Source: Mesorhizobium sp. M00.F.Ca.ET.216.01.1.1
Lineage (GTDB): Bacteria; Pseudomonadota; Alphaproteobacteria; Rhizobiales; Rhizobiaceae
Assembly: GCF_004010325.2 (NCBI RefSeq)
Contig: NZ_SADR02000007.1
Coordinates: 186,001 to 250,000, forward strand
DNA length: 64,000 bases
Reading direction: 5' to 3'
Below are positions 1 through 9,473 of the stretch, in pieces. Numbering within the stretch: position 1 is the stretch's first letter; every line of letters starts with the position of its first letter. Both the position numbers and the translations under genes were made by a program. The notes under the pieces were generated by a model that ran no database searches, was not told where the DNA came from, and saw only the letters and a list, made by a program, of their open reading frames with translations.

Positions 1-2
1 CA

Positions 3-1451
3 CTGCTCAAGCGGTTTTTGGCGCATTTTTCGGTGGCATCCGAGATCTATATTCCGGATCGCATTTTCGAGGGCTACGGCCCCAATCCGGAAGCCATGCG
101 CGAACTCGTCAGCCGGGGCGCGAAATTGATCGTCACCGTCGACTGCGGCACCAACAGCGCGGCTTCCGTAGACGCGGCTAAGGCCGCCGGCGCCGACGTC
201 GTGGTGCTCGACCACCATCAGGTCGGTGGCCAGCTGCCGGCGGCAGGTGCAGTCGTCAATCCCAATCGCGACGATGATCTGTCGGGACAGGGCCATCTTT
301 GCGCCGCCGGCGTCGTCTTCCTCTGCCTGGTGCAGACGGCAAAGATCCTGCGTAGCCGTTTGCCGGCAGCCGCGCCGCCGGATCTGCTTTCCTTGCTCGA
401 CCTGGTGGCACTGGCCACCGTTTGCGACGTAGTGCCGCTGACCGGCGTCAACCGCGCTTTCGTGGTCAAGGGGCTGCAGGTGGCGCGCCAGCAGAAGAAC
501 GAGGGGCTGGCGGCGCTGGCGCGGGTCTCGCGCATCGGCGAACCGATCAGCACCTTTCACCTCGCCTATCTGATCGGCCCGCGTATCAATGCCGGCGGGC
601 GCATCGGTGACGCAGCCCTTGGCAGCCGCCTGCTTGCCACCGACGATCCGGTCGAAGCCCGCACCATCGCTGAGACGCTCGATCGGCTCAACCAGGAGCG
701 GCAGCAGATGGAACTGGAAATGCTGGCGCAAGCGCGCATCGAGGCCGATGCCGAGCTTGCCGGCGGCAATGGCCCGGCAGTCGTCGTCACGGCCAGCAGC
801 ACCTGGCATCCGGGCATCGTCGGCCTGCTTGCCTCGCGGTTGAAGGACCACGCACGCCGGCCTGCCTTCGCCATTGCCTTCAACGCCAACGGCGTCGGCA
901 CCGGCTCAGGCCGTTCGGTGTCCGGCTTCGACCTCGGCCGGCTGGTGCGCGAGGCGGCCGACGCCGGGTTGATCGTCAAGGGCGGCGGCCATGGCATGGC
1001 GGCGGGTATCACGGTGGAGCGAGCGAGGCTCGGCGAGCTGAGGGCGTTCTTCGAGGAACGCGCGGCAGCCGACGTGTTCCGGCTGCAGGACGAGGAAAGC
1101 CTGGCCATCGACGGCGCACTCGCTGCCGAAGGTGCAACGCTCGCGCTGCTCGACGCACTGGAAAAGGCGGGGCCGTTCGGCGCCGGGCATGTCGCGCCGG
1201 TCTTCGCGCTGCCGCGCCACCGGCTGGCCGACGCACGGCCGGTCGGCACCAACCACATCCGCGCCGACCTGCAGTCAGAAAGCGGCGGTCGCATCCAGGC
1301 GATCGCCTTTCGCGCCGTCGATACTGCGCTTGGCGAATTCCTGTTCAAGAACAGGGGCAAGACCGTGCACGTCGCCGGCTCGCTGTCGGGCAATTACTGG
1401 AACGGCAACCGCACGGTGCAGTTCCGCATCACCGACGCGGCACGTGCCTGA
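3..1451 (+). CDS. recJ: RecJ single-stranded-DNA exonuclease, 5' truncated by window edge
   Basis: RecJ is a 5'-3' single-strand DNA exonuclease of recombination and mismatch repair. The frame is open to the window edge, so the N-terminus is missing; family members have roughly 570-600 residues and about 480 are present. A TTG at 18 is not a credible start. The DHH motif (LDHH, coding about 207-218) and VVNPNR follow a VTVDCGT strand. INAGGRIGDAALG belongs to the linker region and GGGHGMAAG (about 979-1005) to the DHHA1 domain. The C-terminal 100 residues (ADLQSESGGRIQAIAF and onward) form the OB-like end. It is convergent with the patatin gene. Confidence 0.93.
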   Translation: MLKRFLAHFSVASEIYIPDRIFEGYGPNPEAMRELVSRGAKLIVTVDCGTNSAASVDAAKAAGADVVVLDHHQVGGQLPAAGAVVNPNRDDDLSGQGHLCAAGVVFLCLVQTAKILRSRLPAAAPPDLLSLLDLVALATVCDVVPLTGVNRAFVVKGLQVARQQKNEGLAALARVSRIGEPISTFHLAYLIGPRINAGGRIGDAALGSRLLATDDPVEARTIAETLDRLNQERQQMELEMLAQARIEADAELAGGNGPAVVVTASSTWHPGIVGLLASRLKDHARRPAFAIAFNANGVGTGSGRSVSGFDLGRLVREAADAGLIVKGGGHGMAAGITVERARLGELRAFFEERAAADVFRLQDEESLAIDGALAAEGATLALLDALEKAGPFGAGHVAPVFALPRHRLADARPVGTNHIRADLQSESGGRIQAIAFRAVDTALGEFLFKNRGKTVHVAGSLSGNYWNGNRTVQFRITDAARA

Positions 1452-1468
1452 TCTTGTCCGAACCGGAG

Positions 1469-1506
1469 GTCAGCGCAGAAAAAACCGGATTCCATTTGTC
1501 GCTGAC
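1469..1506. terminator. Inverted repeat between convergent genes
   Basis: GTCAGCG (1469-1475) and CGCTGAC (1500-1506) can form a 7-bp stem with a 24-base A-rich loop between the convergent recJ and patatin genes. There is no clear U-tract, so this is either a weak bidirectional terminator or part of a dispersed palindromic element. Confidence 0.3.
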
Positions 1507-1527
1507 GCGGACCTGCGGGATTACGGT

Positions 1528-2499
1528 TTAGCCGAGGACAGTCTGCAGCCGGGTCAGTTCGCCGATCTGGGCCATCGTTGTCTGATAGCCGAGGCGGATC
1601 GCTTCGTCGGCACGGTGGAATTCGGTCAGGCCGATATGGCTGAGTTTTGGATGCAGCGACATGTCTGGAGGATCGCCTGCAAGCCTGGCGCGTGAAATAC
1701 GGTCCTGGATGATATTGAAGGCTTCGACCATGACGCCGGTGATGCCGAGCTTGGTCTCACGGGCCTGATGTTCGGTATCGATCAGGCCAGGCTTCGGCGC
1801 GTCGTTCTCGATGACCAGTTCGCCGGCGCTGTGCCTGATCACCGCAGCGCGGCCGAACAGATCATAGTGAAGGTTCACCGCGACCACGAGCTGCTGCTCG
1901 TAGGCGCGGCAGGCTGAAACCGGCACCGGATTGACCAGCGCACCGTCAACCAGCACACGTCCGTTGCAGGCCACCGGCTCGAACACGCCGGGCAGCGCAT
2001 AGGAGGCGCGCATGGCGGTGATCAGCGAGCCGCTGTGCAGCCAGATTTCGTGGCCGGTGCGGATTTCAGAGGTGACGCAGACGAACGGCTTCGACAGGTC
2101 TTCGAAACGAATGCCGGCAATATGTTCGCGCAGTCGTGCATCGAGCTTCATGCCGCCGAACAGGCCGCTGCCGCGCAGATTGAGGTCGAGAAGGCCAAAG
2201 ATGCGCCGCCGGGTCAGGCTCCTGGCGAATTCTTCCAGCTCATCCAGTTTGCCGGCAAGATAGCAGCCGCCGACCAACGCGCCGATAGAAGTGCCGGCGA
2301 TCATCGACACTTCGATGCCGGCCTCGTCGAGCGCGCGCAGCACGCCGATATGAGCCCAGCCGCGAGCACAGCCGCCGCCCAGAGCCAGTGAAATGCCCGG
2401 TTTCTTCGGAGGTTTTGTTTCGGACGCGCCGCCGGACGAGGACGGGCCGTTGGCCTCTCGAACGTCTGATCTGTTACGCAATGACGCCCATTCGAGCAT
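1528..2499 (-). CDS. Patatin-like phospholipase family protein (RssA-like)
   Basis: Predicted serine acyl hydrolase of the patatin family, 323 residues. The oxyanion-hole loop is GGGCARGWAH, the nucleophile elbow is GTSIG, and the Asp of the Ser-Asp dyad lies in VDGALVNPVPV. I start at 2499 (MLEWASLRN) because AAGGGGAGATTGTG directly precedes this ATG; the longer frame to 2664 would run into hisI. It is the last gene of a minus-strand run folE-hisI-patatin, 85 bases after hisI. The substrate cannot be told from sequence. RssA-type proteins are cytoplasmic or membrane-associated, and no signal peptide is visible. Confidence 0.87.
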   Translation of the reverse strand: MLEWASLRNRSDVREANGPSSSGGASETKPPKKPGISLALGGGCARGWAHIGVLRALDEAGIEVSMIAGTSIGALVGGCYLAGKLDELEEFARSLTRRRIFGLLDLNLRGSGLFGGMKLDARLREHIAGIRFEDLSKPFVCVTSEIRTGHEIWLHSGSLITAMRASYALPGVFEPVACNGRVLVDGALVNPVPVSACRAYEQQLVVAVNLHYDLFGRAAVIRHSAGELVIENDAPKPGLIDTEHQARETKLGITGVMVEAFNIIQDRISRARLAGDPPDMSLHPKLSHIGLTEFHRADEAIRLGYQTTMAQIGELTRLQTVLG

Positions 2500-2584
2500 C
2501 ACAATCTCCCCTTGTCCCACGTCCCTTCTATCGGAAGGATGTTTGAGAATAGTGAATATGAGTGGTTTGTGAATATTGAATGGT

Positions 2585-3043
2585 TCACAAAGGCTTCCGA
2601 TACGTTGTTTCCGCATCGAACAGCGCTTTGCTACCGTCGCCGGCAAGCGTCCCCTTGCCGTCAATCAGTCCCACCGTCCGATAAAAGCAAGAACGCCGGC
2701 CGGTGTGACAAGTTGCGTCGTGGCCCAACACTTTGACGCGCAACCATATCGCGTCCTGGTCACAATCCGTGAGCATCTCGACGACTTGCTGGACATTGCC
2801 CGAGGTTTCGCCCTTCTTCCACAGCGCGTCGCGCGAGCGCGACCAAAAGTGGGCGATGCCGGTTTCCAGTGTCAACGCCAGCGCCTCGGCGTTCATATGC
2901 GCGACCATCAACAGCATGCCGTCTTTGGCATCGGTGACGACCGCCGTGAGGAGGCCGTGGGCATCGAAGCGCGGCGAAAACACCGCACCTTCCTCCAGCG
3001 CTTTCTTGTCTGACGAAGGTTTGGGGAATTCCAGTGCCGACAT
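2585..3043 (-). CDS. hisI: Phosphoribosyl-AMP cyclohydrolase
   Basis: Catalyses the third step of histidine synthesis, opening the purine ring of PR-AMP. The 152-residue protein carries the family signatures [22 protein letters not shown] (Mg/Zn-binding Asp/Cys cluster) and [11 protein letters not shown] (Zn-binding Cys). It is the monofunctional form without the HisE pyrophosphohydrolase domain, as usual in rhizobia where hisE lies with the other his genes. AAGGACCGGCG precedes the ATG. It sits 36 bases after folE, so the two probably share a transcript. Confidence 0.95.
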   Translation of the reverse strand: MSALEFPKPSSDKKALEEGAVFSPRFDAHGLLTAVVTDAKDGMLLMVAHMNAEALALTLETGIAHFWSRSRDALWKKGETSGNVQQVVEMLTDCDQDAIWLRVKVLGHDATCHTGRRSCFYRTVGLIDGKGTLAGDGSKALFDAETTYRKPL

Positions 3044-3079
3044 CGCCGGTCCTTATCTTGTGCAACCGGCGAAGGCGGG

Positions 3080-3715
3080 TCAGACCCCGCCACCGCGCAC
3101 CATGGTGACGAAACGGAGCTGCTCTCCGGGCGTGTCCTTGAAGACGCCGGTGAAGGTCGAGGTCAGCGTTGTGGAGCCCTGCTTGCGGATGCCGCGCATG
3201 GCCATGCACATATGCTCGGCTTCGAGCATAACGGCGACGCCGCGCGGATTGAGCACGTCCTGGATGACGCCGGCGATCTGCGCGGTCATCGCTTCCTGGG
3301 TCTGCAGGCGGTGGGCGAAGATATCGACGACGCGGGCGATCTTGGACAGGCCGACAACCTTGCCGTCCGGCAGGTAGCCGACATGCGCCTTGCCGATGAT
3401 CGGCACCATGTGGTGCTCGCAATGCGAATGGAACGATATGTCCTTGACGAGGACGAGGTCGTCATAGCCGGCGACTTCCTCGAAGGTACGGCCGAGCTCC
3501 TCGACCGGGTTCATGTCGTAGCCGCCGAACATTTCGCGGTAGGCCTTCACCACACGCTTTGGCGTATCGATCAGGCCCTCACGGTCCGGATTGTCTCCGG
3601 TCCAGCGCAACAGAGTGCGCACCGCGGCTTCGACTTCAGCTTCGCTTGGCCGATCGGTGACCGGCTTTTCCAGATAAGCGGACGGAGGCATGAATTTCTT
3701 GATAACGGCATCCAT
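3080..3715 (-). CDS. folE: GTP cyclohydrolase I
   Basis: Converts GTP to 7,8-dihydroneopterin triphosphate, the entry step of tetrahydrofolate synthesis. The 211-residue protein shows the Zn-binding HSHCEHH motif and the later EAEHMCM Cys/His motif, plus the conserved [20 protein letters not shown] and [18 protein letters not shown] substrate segments. The start at 3715 (MDAVIKKF) is chosen because GGGAGACG lies at a normal distance; the frame continues upstream to 3877 without a better start. It leads the folE-hisI-patatin run and is divergent from the NifU-like gene across 240 bases that hold both promoters; I see no further element there. Confidence 0.95.
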   Translation of the reverse strand: MDAVIKKFMPPSAYLEKPVTDRPSEAEVEAAVRTLLRWTGDNPDREGLIDTPKRVVKAYREMFGGYDMNPVEELGRTFEEVAGYDDLVLVKDISFHSHCEHHMVPIIGKAHVGYLPDGKVVGLSKIARVVDIFAHRLQTQEAMTAQIAGVIQDVLNPRGVAVMLEAEHMCMAMRGIRKQGSTTLTSTFTGVFKDTPGEQLRFVTMVRGGGV

Positions 3716-3955
3716 AAGGGCGTCTCCCGTAGTTCCTCTCTCAGGAGGAACGAGTTGAACGGACCACGACCTTTCGGGTGTTAGAAACTCGCCCGGTTTC
3801 CAGCCCGCAAGCGGCGTGAACTGATCTGGGCAGGGACGCGGCCATTGGTTGCCTTGTCCATACCCGACTGCCAGCATTATATATGTTCGTGCCGAGCGAA
3901 AGGAAGACCATCAGCGGCAATCACTGTTCGCTCGGCGGCGACGGATTGGAAAAAT

Positions 3956-4402
3956 ATGATCGACGACGTCTACAATGCGAAAATTCTGGGATTTGCCGGG
4001 AACATCGCGCGGATCGGCCGGCTCGAACATCCCGATGCAACCGCGCGAGCACATTCCAAATTGTGCGGCTCGACCGTAACCGTCGATCTGAAGATGGATG
4101 ACGGCGTCGTTACCGATTTTGCTCATGACGTGAAGGCCTGCGCGCTCGGCCAGGCGTCGTCCTCGATCATGGCGCAGCATGTCGTCGGCGCCAGCGCGGA
4201 CGAATTGCGCGCGGTGCGCGAAACGATGCTGAAGATGCTGAAGGAAAACGGCGCGCCGCCGGAAGGCCGTTTTGCCGATCTCAGATATCTCGAGCCGGTG
4301 CGCGACTACAAGGCGCGCCATGCCTCGACAATGCTGACTTTCGATGCCGTGGTGGATGCGATCGGCCAGATCGAACGGAAGCGCGCCGGACAGGCGGCCT
4401 AG
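3956..4402 (+). CDS. NifU/IscU-like iron-sulfur cluster scaffold family protein
   Basis: A 148-residue protein with a NifU N-terminal-like fold. Two family cysteines are visible, in SKLCGS and KACALGQASS. At the position of the third scaffold cysteine the sequence reads KARHASTML, so a canonical ligand is missing. Start 3956 (MIDDVYNAK) follows a GATTGGA ribosome-binding site; the 3845 frame start is an over-extension. Rhizobiales chromosomes commonly have such a degenerate single-domain scaffold apart from the suf operon. Its role (carrier, scaffold or non-cluster protein) cannot be settled from sequence. yidD follows 107 bases later on the same strand. Confidence 0.8.
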   Translation: MIDDVYNAKILGFAGNIARIGRLEHPDATARAHSKLCGSTVTVDLKMDDGVVTDFAHDVKACALGQASSSIMAQHVVGASADELRAVRETMLKMLKENGAPPEGRFADLRYLEPVRDYKARHASTMLTFDAVVDAIGQIERKRAGQAA

Positions 4403-4509
4403 GCCTGAGGCTCAATCTTCCAGAAACGCTGGCCAGGGAATTCCAGGAGACATTGCTTTCCTAAATACTCACATCTGTCGGAGGCATGAGGACGACACCA
4501 GGGATTGCG

Positions 4510-4884
4510 ATGAGCGACGAGCACCGACATGCACATGCAGCGTTGGCCGCAAAGCGCGGGCGCAACTGGCCAGGCCCGTGGCGCAAGACGCCGGGCCGCA
4601 TCCTCGGCACGTCGCTTGTCCGGCTCTACCAGCTGACGCTGTCCGGGTTTGTCGGCAATTCCTGCCGGCATCTGCCGACCTGTTCCGAATACGCGCATGA
4701 GGCGATCGCCCGCCACGGGCTTTGGGCCGGCGGCTGGATGGGGCTTTTCCGTGTGCTGCGCTGCGGGCCGTTCGGGACCCATGGCATCGACCGCGTGCCC
4801 GAGACACTGGCCGATCGCTATGTCTGGTTCACGCCGTGGCGGTACTGGCAGATCGGCAAGAAGCGCAGTGATATGGAAAACTGA
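4510..4884 (+). CDS. yidD: Membrane protein insertion efficiency factor YidD
   Basis: Small membrane-associated helper of YidC-dependent protein insertion, 124 residues from this start. The core LYQLTLSGFVGNSCRHLPTC with SEYAHEAIARHG and the following RVLRCGPFGTHG contains the conserved family cysteines and GPFG. A Met eight codons upstream (4486) is an alternative start, but its GGAGG is only one base away, whereas AGGG lies six bases before 4510. The gene is away from rpmH-rnpA-yidC, as is common in Rhizobiales. Confidence 0.9.
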   Translation: MSDEHRHAHAALAAKRGRNWPGPWRKTPGRILGTSLVRLYQLTLSGFVGNSCRHLPTCSEYAHEAIARHGLWAGGWMGLFRVLRCGPFGTHGIDRVPETLADRYVWFTPWRYWQIGKKRSDMEN

Positions 4885-5006
4885 TGCCCGGCGCGACCAA
4901 GTGTTTACGATTTGGTTAGGTTAACCGCATGTTGCGCATTTGAGACAAAATCGAGACATGACGCCTCGCTAAGCCGCTCCTGACAGCCCTCAGGAGAGAT
5001 TGCCAG

Positions 5007-5222
5007 ATGCGCCAGATAGATCGCTTTCCATTCGTCTTCGCCCTGGTTCTCTATCTTCTGGCATGGTTTCTGGGTCTTCCGGTGCGCGCCCGGTCCGCGC
5101 CGCTAAGGGAGGTCGAATGCGCGTTGGTCCTGCCCGGTAGTCGATACGAAACGATCGGATACGCCGAAGGCATCAAGACGCGGACAACGTTCCTGGAAAA
5201 CCTGCCGAATCTCATCAAGTGA
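5007..5222 (+). CDS. Possible small exported protein of unknown function
   Basis: A 71-codon frame with AGGAGAG eight bases before its ATG. Residues 1-30 look like a signal peptide or membrane anchor: basic MRQIDR, a hydrophobic stretch FVFALVLYLLAWFLGL, then an A-rich segment around residues 28-31. The remainder (about 40 residues) includes one cysteine (VECALVL). I recognise no family. The good ribosome-binding site and signal-like start argue for a real gene; the lack of homology visible by eye keeps confidence low. It sits between yidD and thrS. Confidence 0.4.
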   Translation: MRQIDRFPFVFALVLYLLAWFLGLPVRARSAPLREVECALVLPGSRYETIGYAEGIKTRTTFLENLPNLIK

Positions 5223-5335
5223 TCCACCATCCGCCTTTACGGCGCGGGAATCTGCCCATAAAAGACTGCCCGCCGCCGGACGCATCCGGCATTTCACCAC
5301 CCGCGCTCGTTTGCGGGACTGGATAGGAGATATCT

Positions 5336-7309
5336 ATGCTGAATTCCGTTTCCCTGACATTTCCCGATGGCTCCGTCCGCGACTACGACGCGGCGATGAC
5401 CGGCGCCGACCTGGCAGAATCGATCTCGAAGTCGCTGGCCAAGAAGGCCGTGGCCTACAGCCTCGACGGCGTGATGCGCGATCTTTCCGATCCGCTCGGC
5501 AAGTCCGGCAAGGTCGAGATCATCACCCGCGACGACCCACGCGCGCTGGAGCTGATCCGGCACGACGCCGCACATGTGCTGGCCGAAGCCGTGCAGGAAT
5601 TGTGGCCGGGAACGCAGGTGACCATCGGGCCGGTGATCGAGAACGGGTTCTATTATGATTTCGCCCGCAACGAGCCATTCACGCCCGACGATTTCCCGGT
5701 GATCGAGAAGAAGATGCGCGAGATCATTGCGCGCAACAAGCCGTTCACCAAAGAGGTGTGGTCACGCGAAAAGGCGAAGAGGATCTTTGCCGACAAGGGC
5801 GAGAGCTACAAGCTGGAGCTGATCGACGCCATTCCCGACGATCAGGACCTCAAGATCTATGCGCAGGGCGACTGGTTCGACCTTTGCCGCGGCCCGCACA
5901 TGGTCTCGACCGGCCAGATCGGCAACGCCTTCAAGCTGATGAAGGTGGCCGGCGCCTATTGGCGCGGCGATTCCAACAATCCGATGCTGACGCGCATCTA
6001 CGGCACGGCCTGGGCCGACCAGGCGCAGCTCGATGCCTACCAGACGATGCTCGAGGAAGCCGAAAAGCGCGACCACAGGAAGCTTGGCCGCGAGATGGAC
6101 CTGTTCCATTTCCAGGAAGAGGGCCCAGGCGTCGTCTTCTGGCACGCCAAGGGCTGGAAGATGTTCCAGAACCTGGTCAACTACATGCGCCGCCGGCTGG
6201 ACGACCTCAGCTATCAGGAAGTCAACGCTCCGCAAGTGCTCGACAAGTCGCTGTGGGAGACTTCAGGCCACTGGGGCTGGTACCGGGACAATATGTTCAA
6301 GGTGACGGTTGCCGGCGACGACACTGATGACGACCGCGTCTTCGCGCTGAAGCCGATGAACTGTCCCGGCCATGTCCAAATCTTCAAGCATGGATTGAAG
6401 TCATACCGAGATCTGCCTGTAAGATTGGCTGAATTCGGCGCCGTTCATCGCTATGAGCCGTCCGGCGCGCTGCACGGGCTGATGCGCGTGCGCGGCTTTA
6501 CCCAGGACGATGCCCACATCTTCTGCACCGAGGAACAACTCGCCGACGAGTGCATCAAGATCAACGACCTGATCCTGTCGACCTACGCCGATTTCGGCTT
6601 CGACGAAATCACCGTCAAGCTGGCGACCCGCCCCGAAAAACGGGTCGGCACCGACGCGATGTGGGATCATGCCGAGGGCGTGCTGCAGGACGTGCTCGAC
6701 AAGATCGCGGCGCGGTCGGGCAACCGGATCAAGACGGGTGTCAATCCGGGCGAGGGCACGTTCTACGGGCCGAAGTTCGAATATGTGCTGCGCGACGCCA
6801 TCGGCCGCGACTGGCAATGCGGCACCACGCAGGTCGACTTCAACCTGCCGGAACGCTTCGGCGCCTTCTATATCGGCTCGGATTCGGAAAAGAAGCAGCC
6901 GGTGATGGTCCACCGCGCCATCTGCGGCTCGATGGAGCGCTTCCTCGGCATCCTGATCGAAAACTATTCCGGCCATTTGCCGCTGTGGTTCGCGCCGCTG
7001 CAGGTTGTAGTGGCGACGATCACCTCCGATGCCGACGACTACGCCGTGAAGGTTGTCCAGCAGTTGAAAGCGGCCGGTCTTCTGGCGGAGGCCGATCTGC
7101 GCAACGAGAAGATCAACTACAAGGTCCGCGAGCACAGCCTAGCCAAGGTTCCGGTCATCCTCGTCTGCGGCAGGCGAGAGGCAGAGGAAGAGACGGTCAA
7201 CATCCGCCGCCTGGGTTCGCGTGACCAGGAATCGCTTCGTCTTGGCGAGGCGGTGGCGATGCTTGCGGAAGAGGCAGTGACGCCTGACCGCAGGCGCCGC
7301 GCGGCTTGA
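5336..7309 (+). CDS. thrS: Threonyl-tRNA synthetase
   Basis: Charges tRNA-Thr; 657 residues, full length. In order: an N-terminal TGS domain (about 1-62), the editing domain with HDAAH and DLCRGPH (the HxxxH and CxxxH set), the class II catalytic core with MNCPGH containing the Zn-ligand Cys, motif 2 in the [19 protein letters not shown] region, and motif 3 near [18 protein letters not shown], then an anticodon-binding domain (about 545-645). AGGAGATATCT precedes the ATG. It is followed by a strong hairpin terminator. No leader regulation is apparent. Confidence 0.98.
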   Translation: MLNSVSLTFPDGSVRDYDAAMTGADLAESISKSLAKKAVAYSLDGVMRDLSDPLGKSGKVEIITRDDPRALELIRHDAAHVLAEAVQELWPGTQVTIGPVIENGFYYDFARNEPFTPDDFPVIEKKMREIIARNKPFTKEVWSREKAKRIFADKGESYKLELIDAIPDDQDLKIYAQGDWFDLCRGPHMVSTGQIGNAFKLMKVAGAYWRGDSNNPMLTRIYGTAWADQAQLDAYQTMLEEAEKRDHRKLGREMDLFHFQEEGPGVVFWHAKGWKMFQNLVNYMRRRLDDLSYQEVNAPQVLDKSLWETSGHWGWYRDNMFKVTVAGDDTDDDRVFALKPMNCPGHVQIFKHGLKSYRDLPVRLAEFGAVHRYEPSGALHGLMRVRGFTQDDAHIFCTEEQLADECIKINDLILSTYADFGFDEITVKLATRPEKRVGTDAMWDHAEGVLQDVLDKIAARSGNRIKTGVNPGEGTFYGPKFEYVLRDAIGRDWQCGTTQVDFNLPERFGAFYIGSDSEKKQPVMVHRAICGSMERFLGILIENYSGHLPLWFAPLQVVVATITSDADDYAVKVVQQLKAAGLLAEADLRNEKINYKVREHSLAKVPVILVCGRREAEEETVNIRRLGSRDQESLRLGEAVAMLAEEAVTPDRRRRAA

Positions 7310-7326
7310 TCCGTCCACTCCCGACG

Positions 7327-7356
7327 AAATGGCGGTGGAGCGATCCACCGCCATTT
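7327..7356 (+). terminator. Rho-independent-type terminator after thrS
   Basis: AAATGGCGGTGGA and its perfect complement TCCACCGCCATTT form a 13-bp stem closed by a GCGA tetraloop, 17 bases after the thrS stop. The TTTT at the 3' side is short, so efficiency is uncertain, but the perfect stem and location are convincing. Confidence 0.8.
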
Positions 7357-7393
7357 TCACATGCCTGTCACGCCGACCATGTAGCGAGCCTTC

Positions 7394-8335
7394 ATGCTGA
7401 AGCTGAAAATGCGCGAAAGACCGTTTCCCGAGCTTTCCTATGCCGGTCCGCATCAGCCGGCGTTGACGCGATGGTTCATCCACTCGATCGAAGGCCTGTC
7501 CGGGCGCGATCGCTTTGCTGCGCTCTACGATTTCTGGCGCTGTCAGGTGGTGCCGACCGGCGAGCGCGTGTTCAGCCGCATGTTGGAATTGATCGACGTC
7601 CGGGTGCGGACCGCCGATCGATGGCCGCCGGCAAAGCTGCCTGACACGCCGCTGGTGATCGTCGCCAACCATCCGTTCGGCATCGGCGACGGCATTGCCG
7701 TGCTGTCGCTGGCCGAGCAGTTGGGGCGGCCGTTTCGCGTCATGATTCACAAGGATCTGCTCAAGATCCGCGAAATGGAACCCTATTCGCTGCCGATCGA
7801 CTTCTCCGAGACCAAGGAGGCGCTGAAGAACAACATGGCGGTGCGCCACGAGGCGGTGCGGCTGCTGAAGGAAGGCGTCACCATCGTCGTGTTCCCGGCC
7901 GGCGGCGTCGCCACCGCGCCGAAGGGTTTTGGCCGGGCGCGCGATCTGCCGTGGAAGATGTTTACGGCCCGTCTCGTCCAGGACGCCAGGGCGTCGGTCA
8001 TCCCGATGCATTTTTCCGGTCAGAACGGCCGGTTGTTCCATCTGGTCAGCGGACCGATGAACATGGCCGAGCGCGACGGGCGTGTGGCGAAGTTCGTCGG
8101 CAAGGCTTCGCTGACGTTGCGCATCTCGCTCCTCATCCATGAATTCGCGCGGCTGTCCGGCAAGTCGATCGACGTGCGAGTCGGCGACGTGCTGAGATGG
8201 GACGAACTGGAGCCGCTGCGCGACCGCAAGGCTTTGCTCGACCGCCTCTATCGCGGTGTCTTCGACCTGGCGCCCACCGAACCATCACGTGGCCGTGTCC
8301 AGTTTCTGCCGAGACGCTTGCGCAAGGCAGCCTAA
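7394..8335 (+). CDS. Lysophospholipid acyltransferase family protein (PlsC-like)
   Basis: A 313-residue putative acyltransferase of glycerolipid or ornithine-lipid type. Block I reads VANHPFGIGDG, an H-x5-D variant of the HX4D catalytic motif that is seen in a rhizobial subgroup. Block III appears as VVFPAGGVATAPK in place of FPEGTR. The C-terminal part carries basic and hydrophobic stretches but no clear multi-pass membrane topology. The ribosome-binding site before the ATG is weak. It is not in an operon with known lipid genes, so acyl acceptor and donor are unassigned. Confidence 0.8.
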   Translation: MLKLKMRERPFPELSYAGPHQPALTRWFIHSIEGLSGRDRFAALYDFWRCQVVPTGERVFSRMLELIDVRVRTADRWPPAKLPDTPLVIVANHPFGIGDGIAVLSLAEQLGRPFRVMIHKDLLKIREMEPYSLPIDFSETKEALKNNMAVRHEAVRLLKEGVTIVVFPAGGVATAPKGFGRARDLPWKMFTARLVQDARASVIPMHFSGQNGRLFHLVSGPMNMAERDGRVAKFVGKASLTLRISLLIHEFARLSGKSIDVRVGDVLRWDELEPLRDRKALLDRLYRGVFDLAPTEPSRGRVQFLPRRLRKAA

Positions 8336-8341
8336 TGCCGC

Positions 8342-9307
8342 CTAGTCGGCGCCTTCCTCGGGGTCGATGGCCGAAGCTTCCGTGGCCAGAACCTCGATTT
8401 CCTGGTTCTGCCCGGCGACGACCTTGAAATCCTTCTGGTAGATGCGGTCGCGGTTCTTGGCGATTATGGTGTAGTCGCCTTCGGCCAGCACCATCGAGGC
8501 GAAGGCGCCGACGGTTTCCTTGATGGGATCACCGGATTCGTTGAGCAGCGACCACGCGGTGTCGGCTATCGCCTCGCCGCCGGGCTCGCGCACCAACTTC
8601 ATTGTCATCTCCGCCGCGCGATGCTCGACGGTGGCTTCTGTCAGCTTGCCGGCCTCGACGCGGATATCGGAACGGATGACCGCATTCACCGAACCATAGG
8701 TCGAAACGACATGGTATACGCCGGCGTTCAGCCGCACGACGCTGTTCGGTTCGACATCGGGTATGATCAGGGCACGGTCGCCATGGGTTTCGGCCTGCCC
8801 CTCATAGATCGAGAAGCGCAGCTTCTTCGGTGTAATACGCACCCCGCCCGAAAGCACGGCGTCGAGCTTGAGGCCGCCGGCATCGAGCACGAGGCTTTCG
8901 CGCTTGGCGTCCTTGCCGACGGTGACGCGCTTGGTGGCGCCGGCCCGTCCGTAGGAGGCATGCACCAGATAGCTGCCGGGCTCGAGTTGGAACACGGCGG
9001 TGCCGCCATGGGCGGAGGCGACCATCGGCAGCTTGCCATCGCTGGCCGCTTCAGGCTTGAAGACGCGCCAGACGATGCCGCGTGTGATGTCGGCGCCCTT
9101 GTCCGTCAGTTGCGCCGACAGCGTGATCGCGCCGCCGGTGCCCAATGCGAGTGATGTTTCGTTTTTGGGCGACGCGTAGCTCGAAATTCCGGGGAGTTTC
9201 AAATTGCTGATGCCGTCTGCGTTCTGCGCGACAGCCGATGAAACCAGCACCATGAACAGTGCGGCGCCGAGCCAAATCAGGAAAAGTCGGATTGTCCCCT
9301 CAAACAT
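8342..9307 (-). CDS. Conserved exported protein of unknown function
   Basis: A 321-residue protein with an N-terminal signal peptide (MFEGTIRLFLIWLGAALF followed by a small-residue cleavage region ending AVAQN). The mature part looks like repeated beta-sandwich segments, each with phrases such as GSYLVHASYG, AGVYHVVSTYG and EGDYTIIAKNR, which resemble carboxypeptidase-regulatory-like folds. The start is set at 9307 because the frame further upstream begins with TTG without a good ribosome-binding site. It converges on the acyltransferase gene, six bases apart, and is divergent from the nitroreductase. Function unknown; a periplasmic place is inferred. Confidence 0.75.
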   Translation of the reverse strand: MFEGTIRLFLIWLGAALFMVLVSSAVAQNADGISNLKLPGISSYASPKNETSLALGTGGAITLSAQLTDKGADITRGIVWRVFKPEAASDGKLPMVASAHGGTAVFQLEPGSYLVHASYGRAGATKRVTVGKDAKRESLVLDAGGLKLDAVLSGGVRITPKKLRFSIYEGQAETHGDRALIIPDVEPNSVVRLNAGVYHVVSTYGSVNAVIRSDIRVEAGKLTEATVEHRAAEMTMKLVREPGGEAIADTAWSLLNESGDPIKETVGAFASMVLAEGDYTIIAKNRDRIYQKDFKVVAGQNQEIEVLATEASAIDPEEGAD

Positions 9308-9473
9308 GCCTTGCGTTGAAGCCCAAGGCGGTGGCAATTTCAAGGCTTAAGAGCCCGATCCGCTTGTGCTAGGGGGCTTTTTCGTCCGGCGCGTTGCGCC
9401 AATGCCCAAGCCGCCCGAATTCCCGATGGCGCGCTTCAGCTCAAAATCGAGTGTTTTTAGGAGACTTGCGCCC

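Noticed and set aside
4885..5006. CtrA-box-like TTAC-N7-TTAG near 4900
   Set aside because: Two mismatches to TTAA-N7-TTAA and no cell-cycle gene downstream.
5223..5335. T-box leader before thrS
   Set aside because: No specifier or antiterminator T-box sequence; T-boxes are not expected in alphaproteobacteria.
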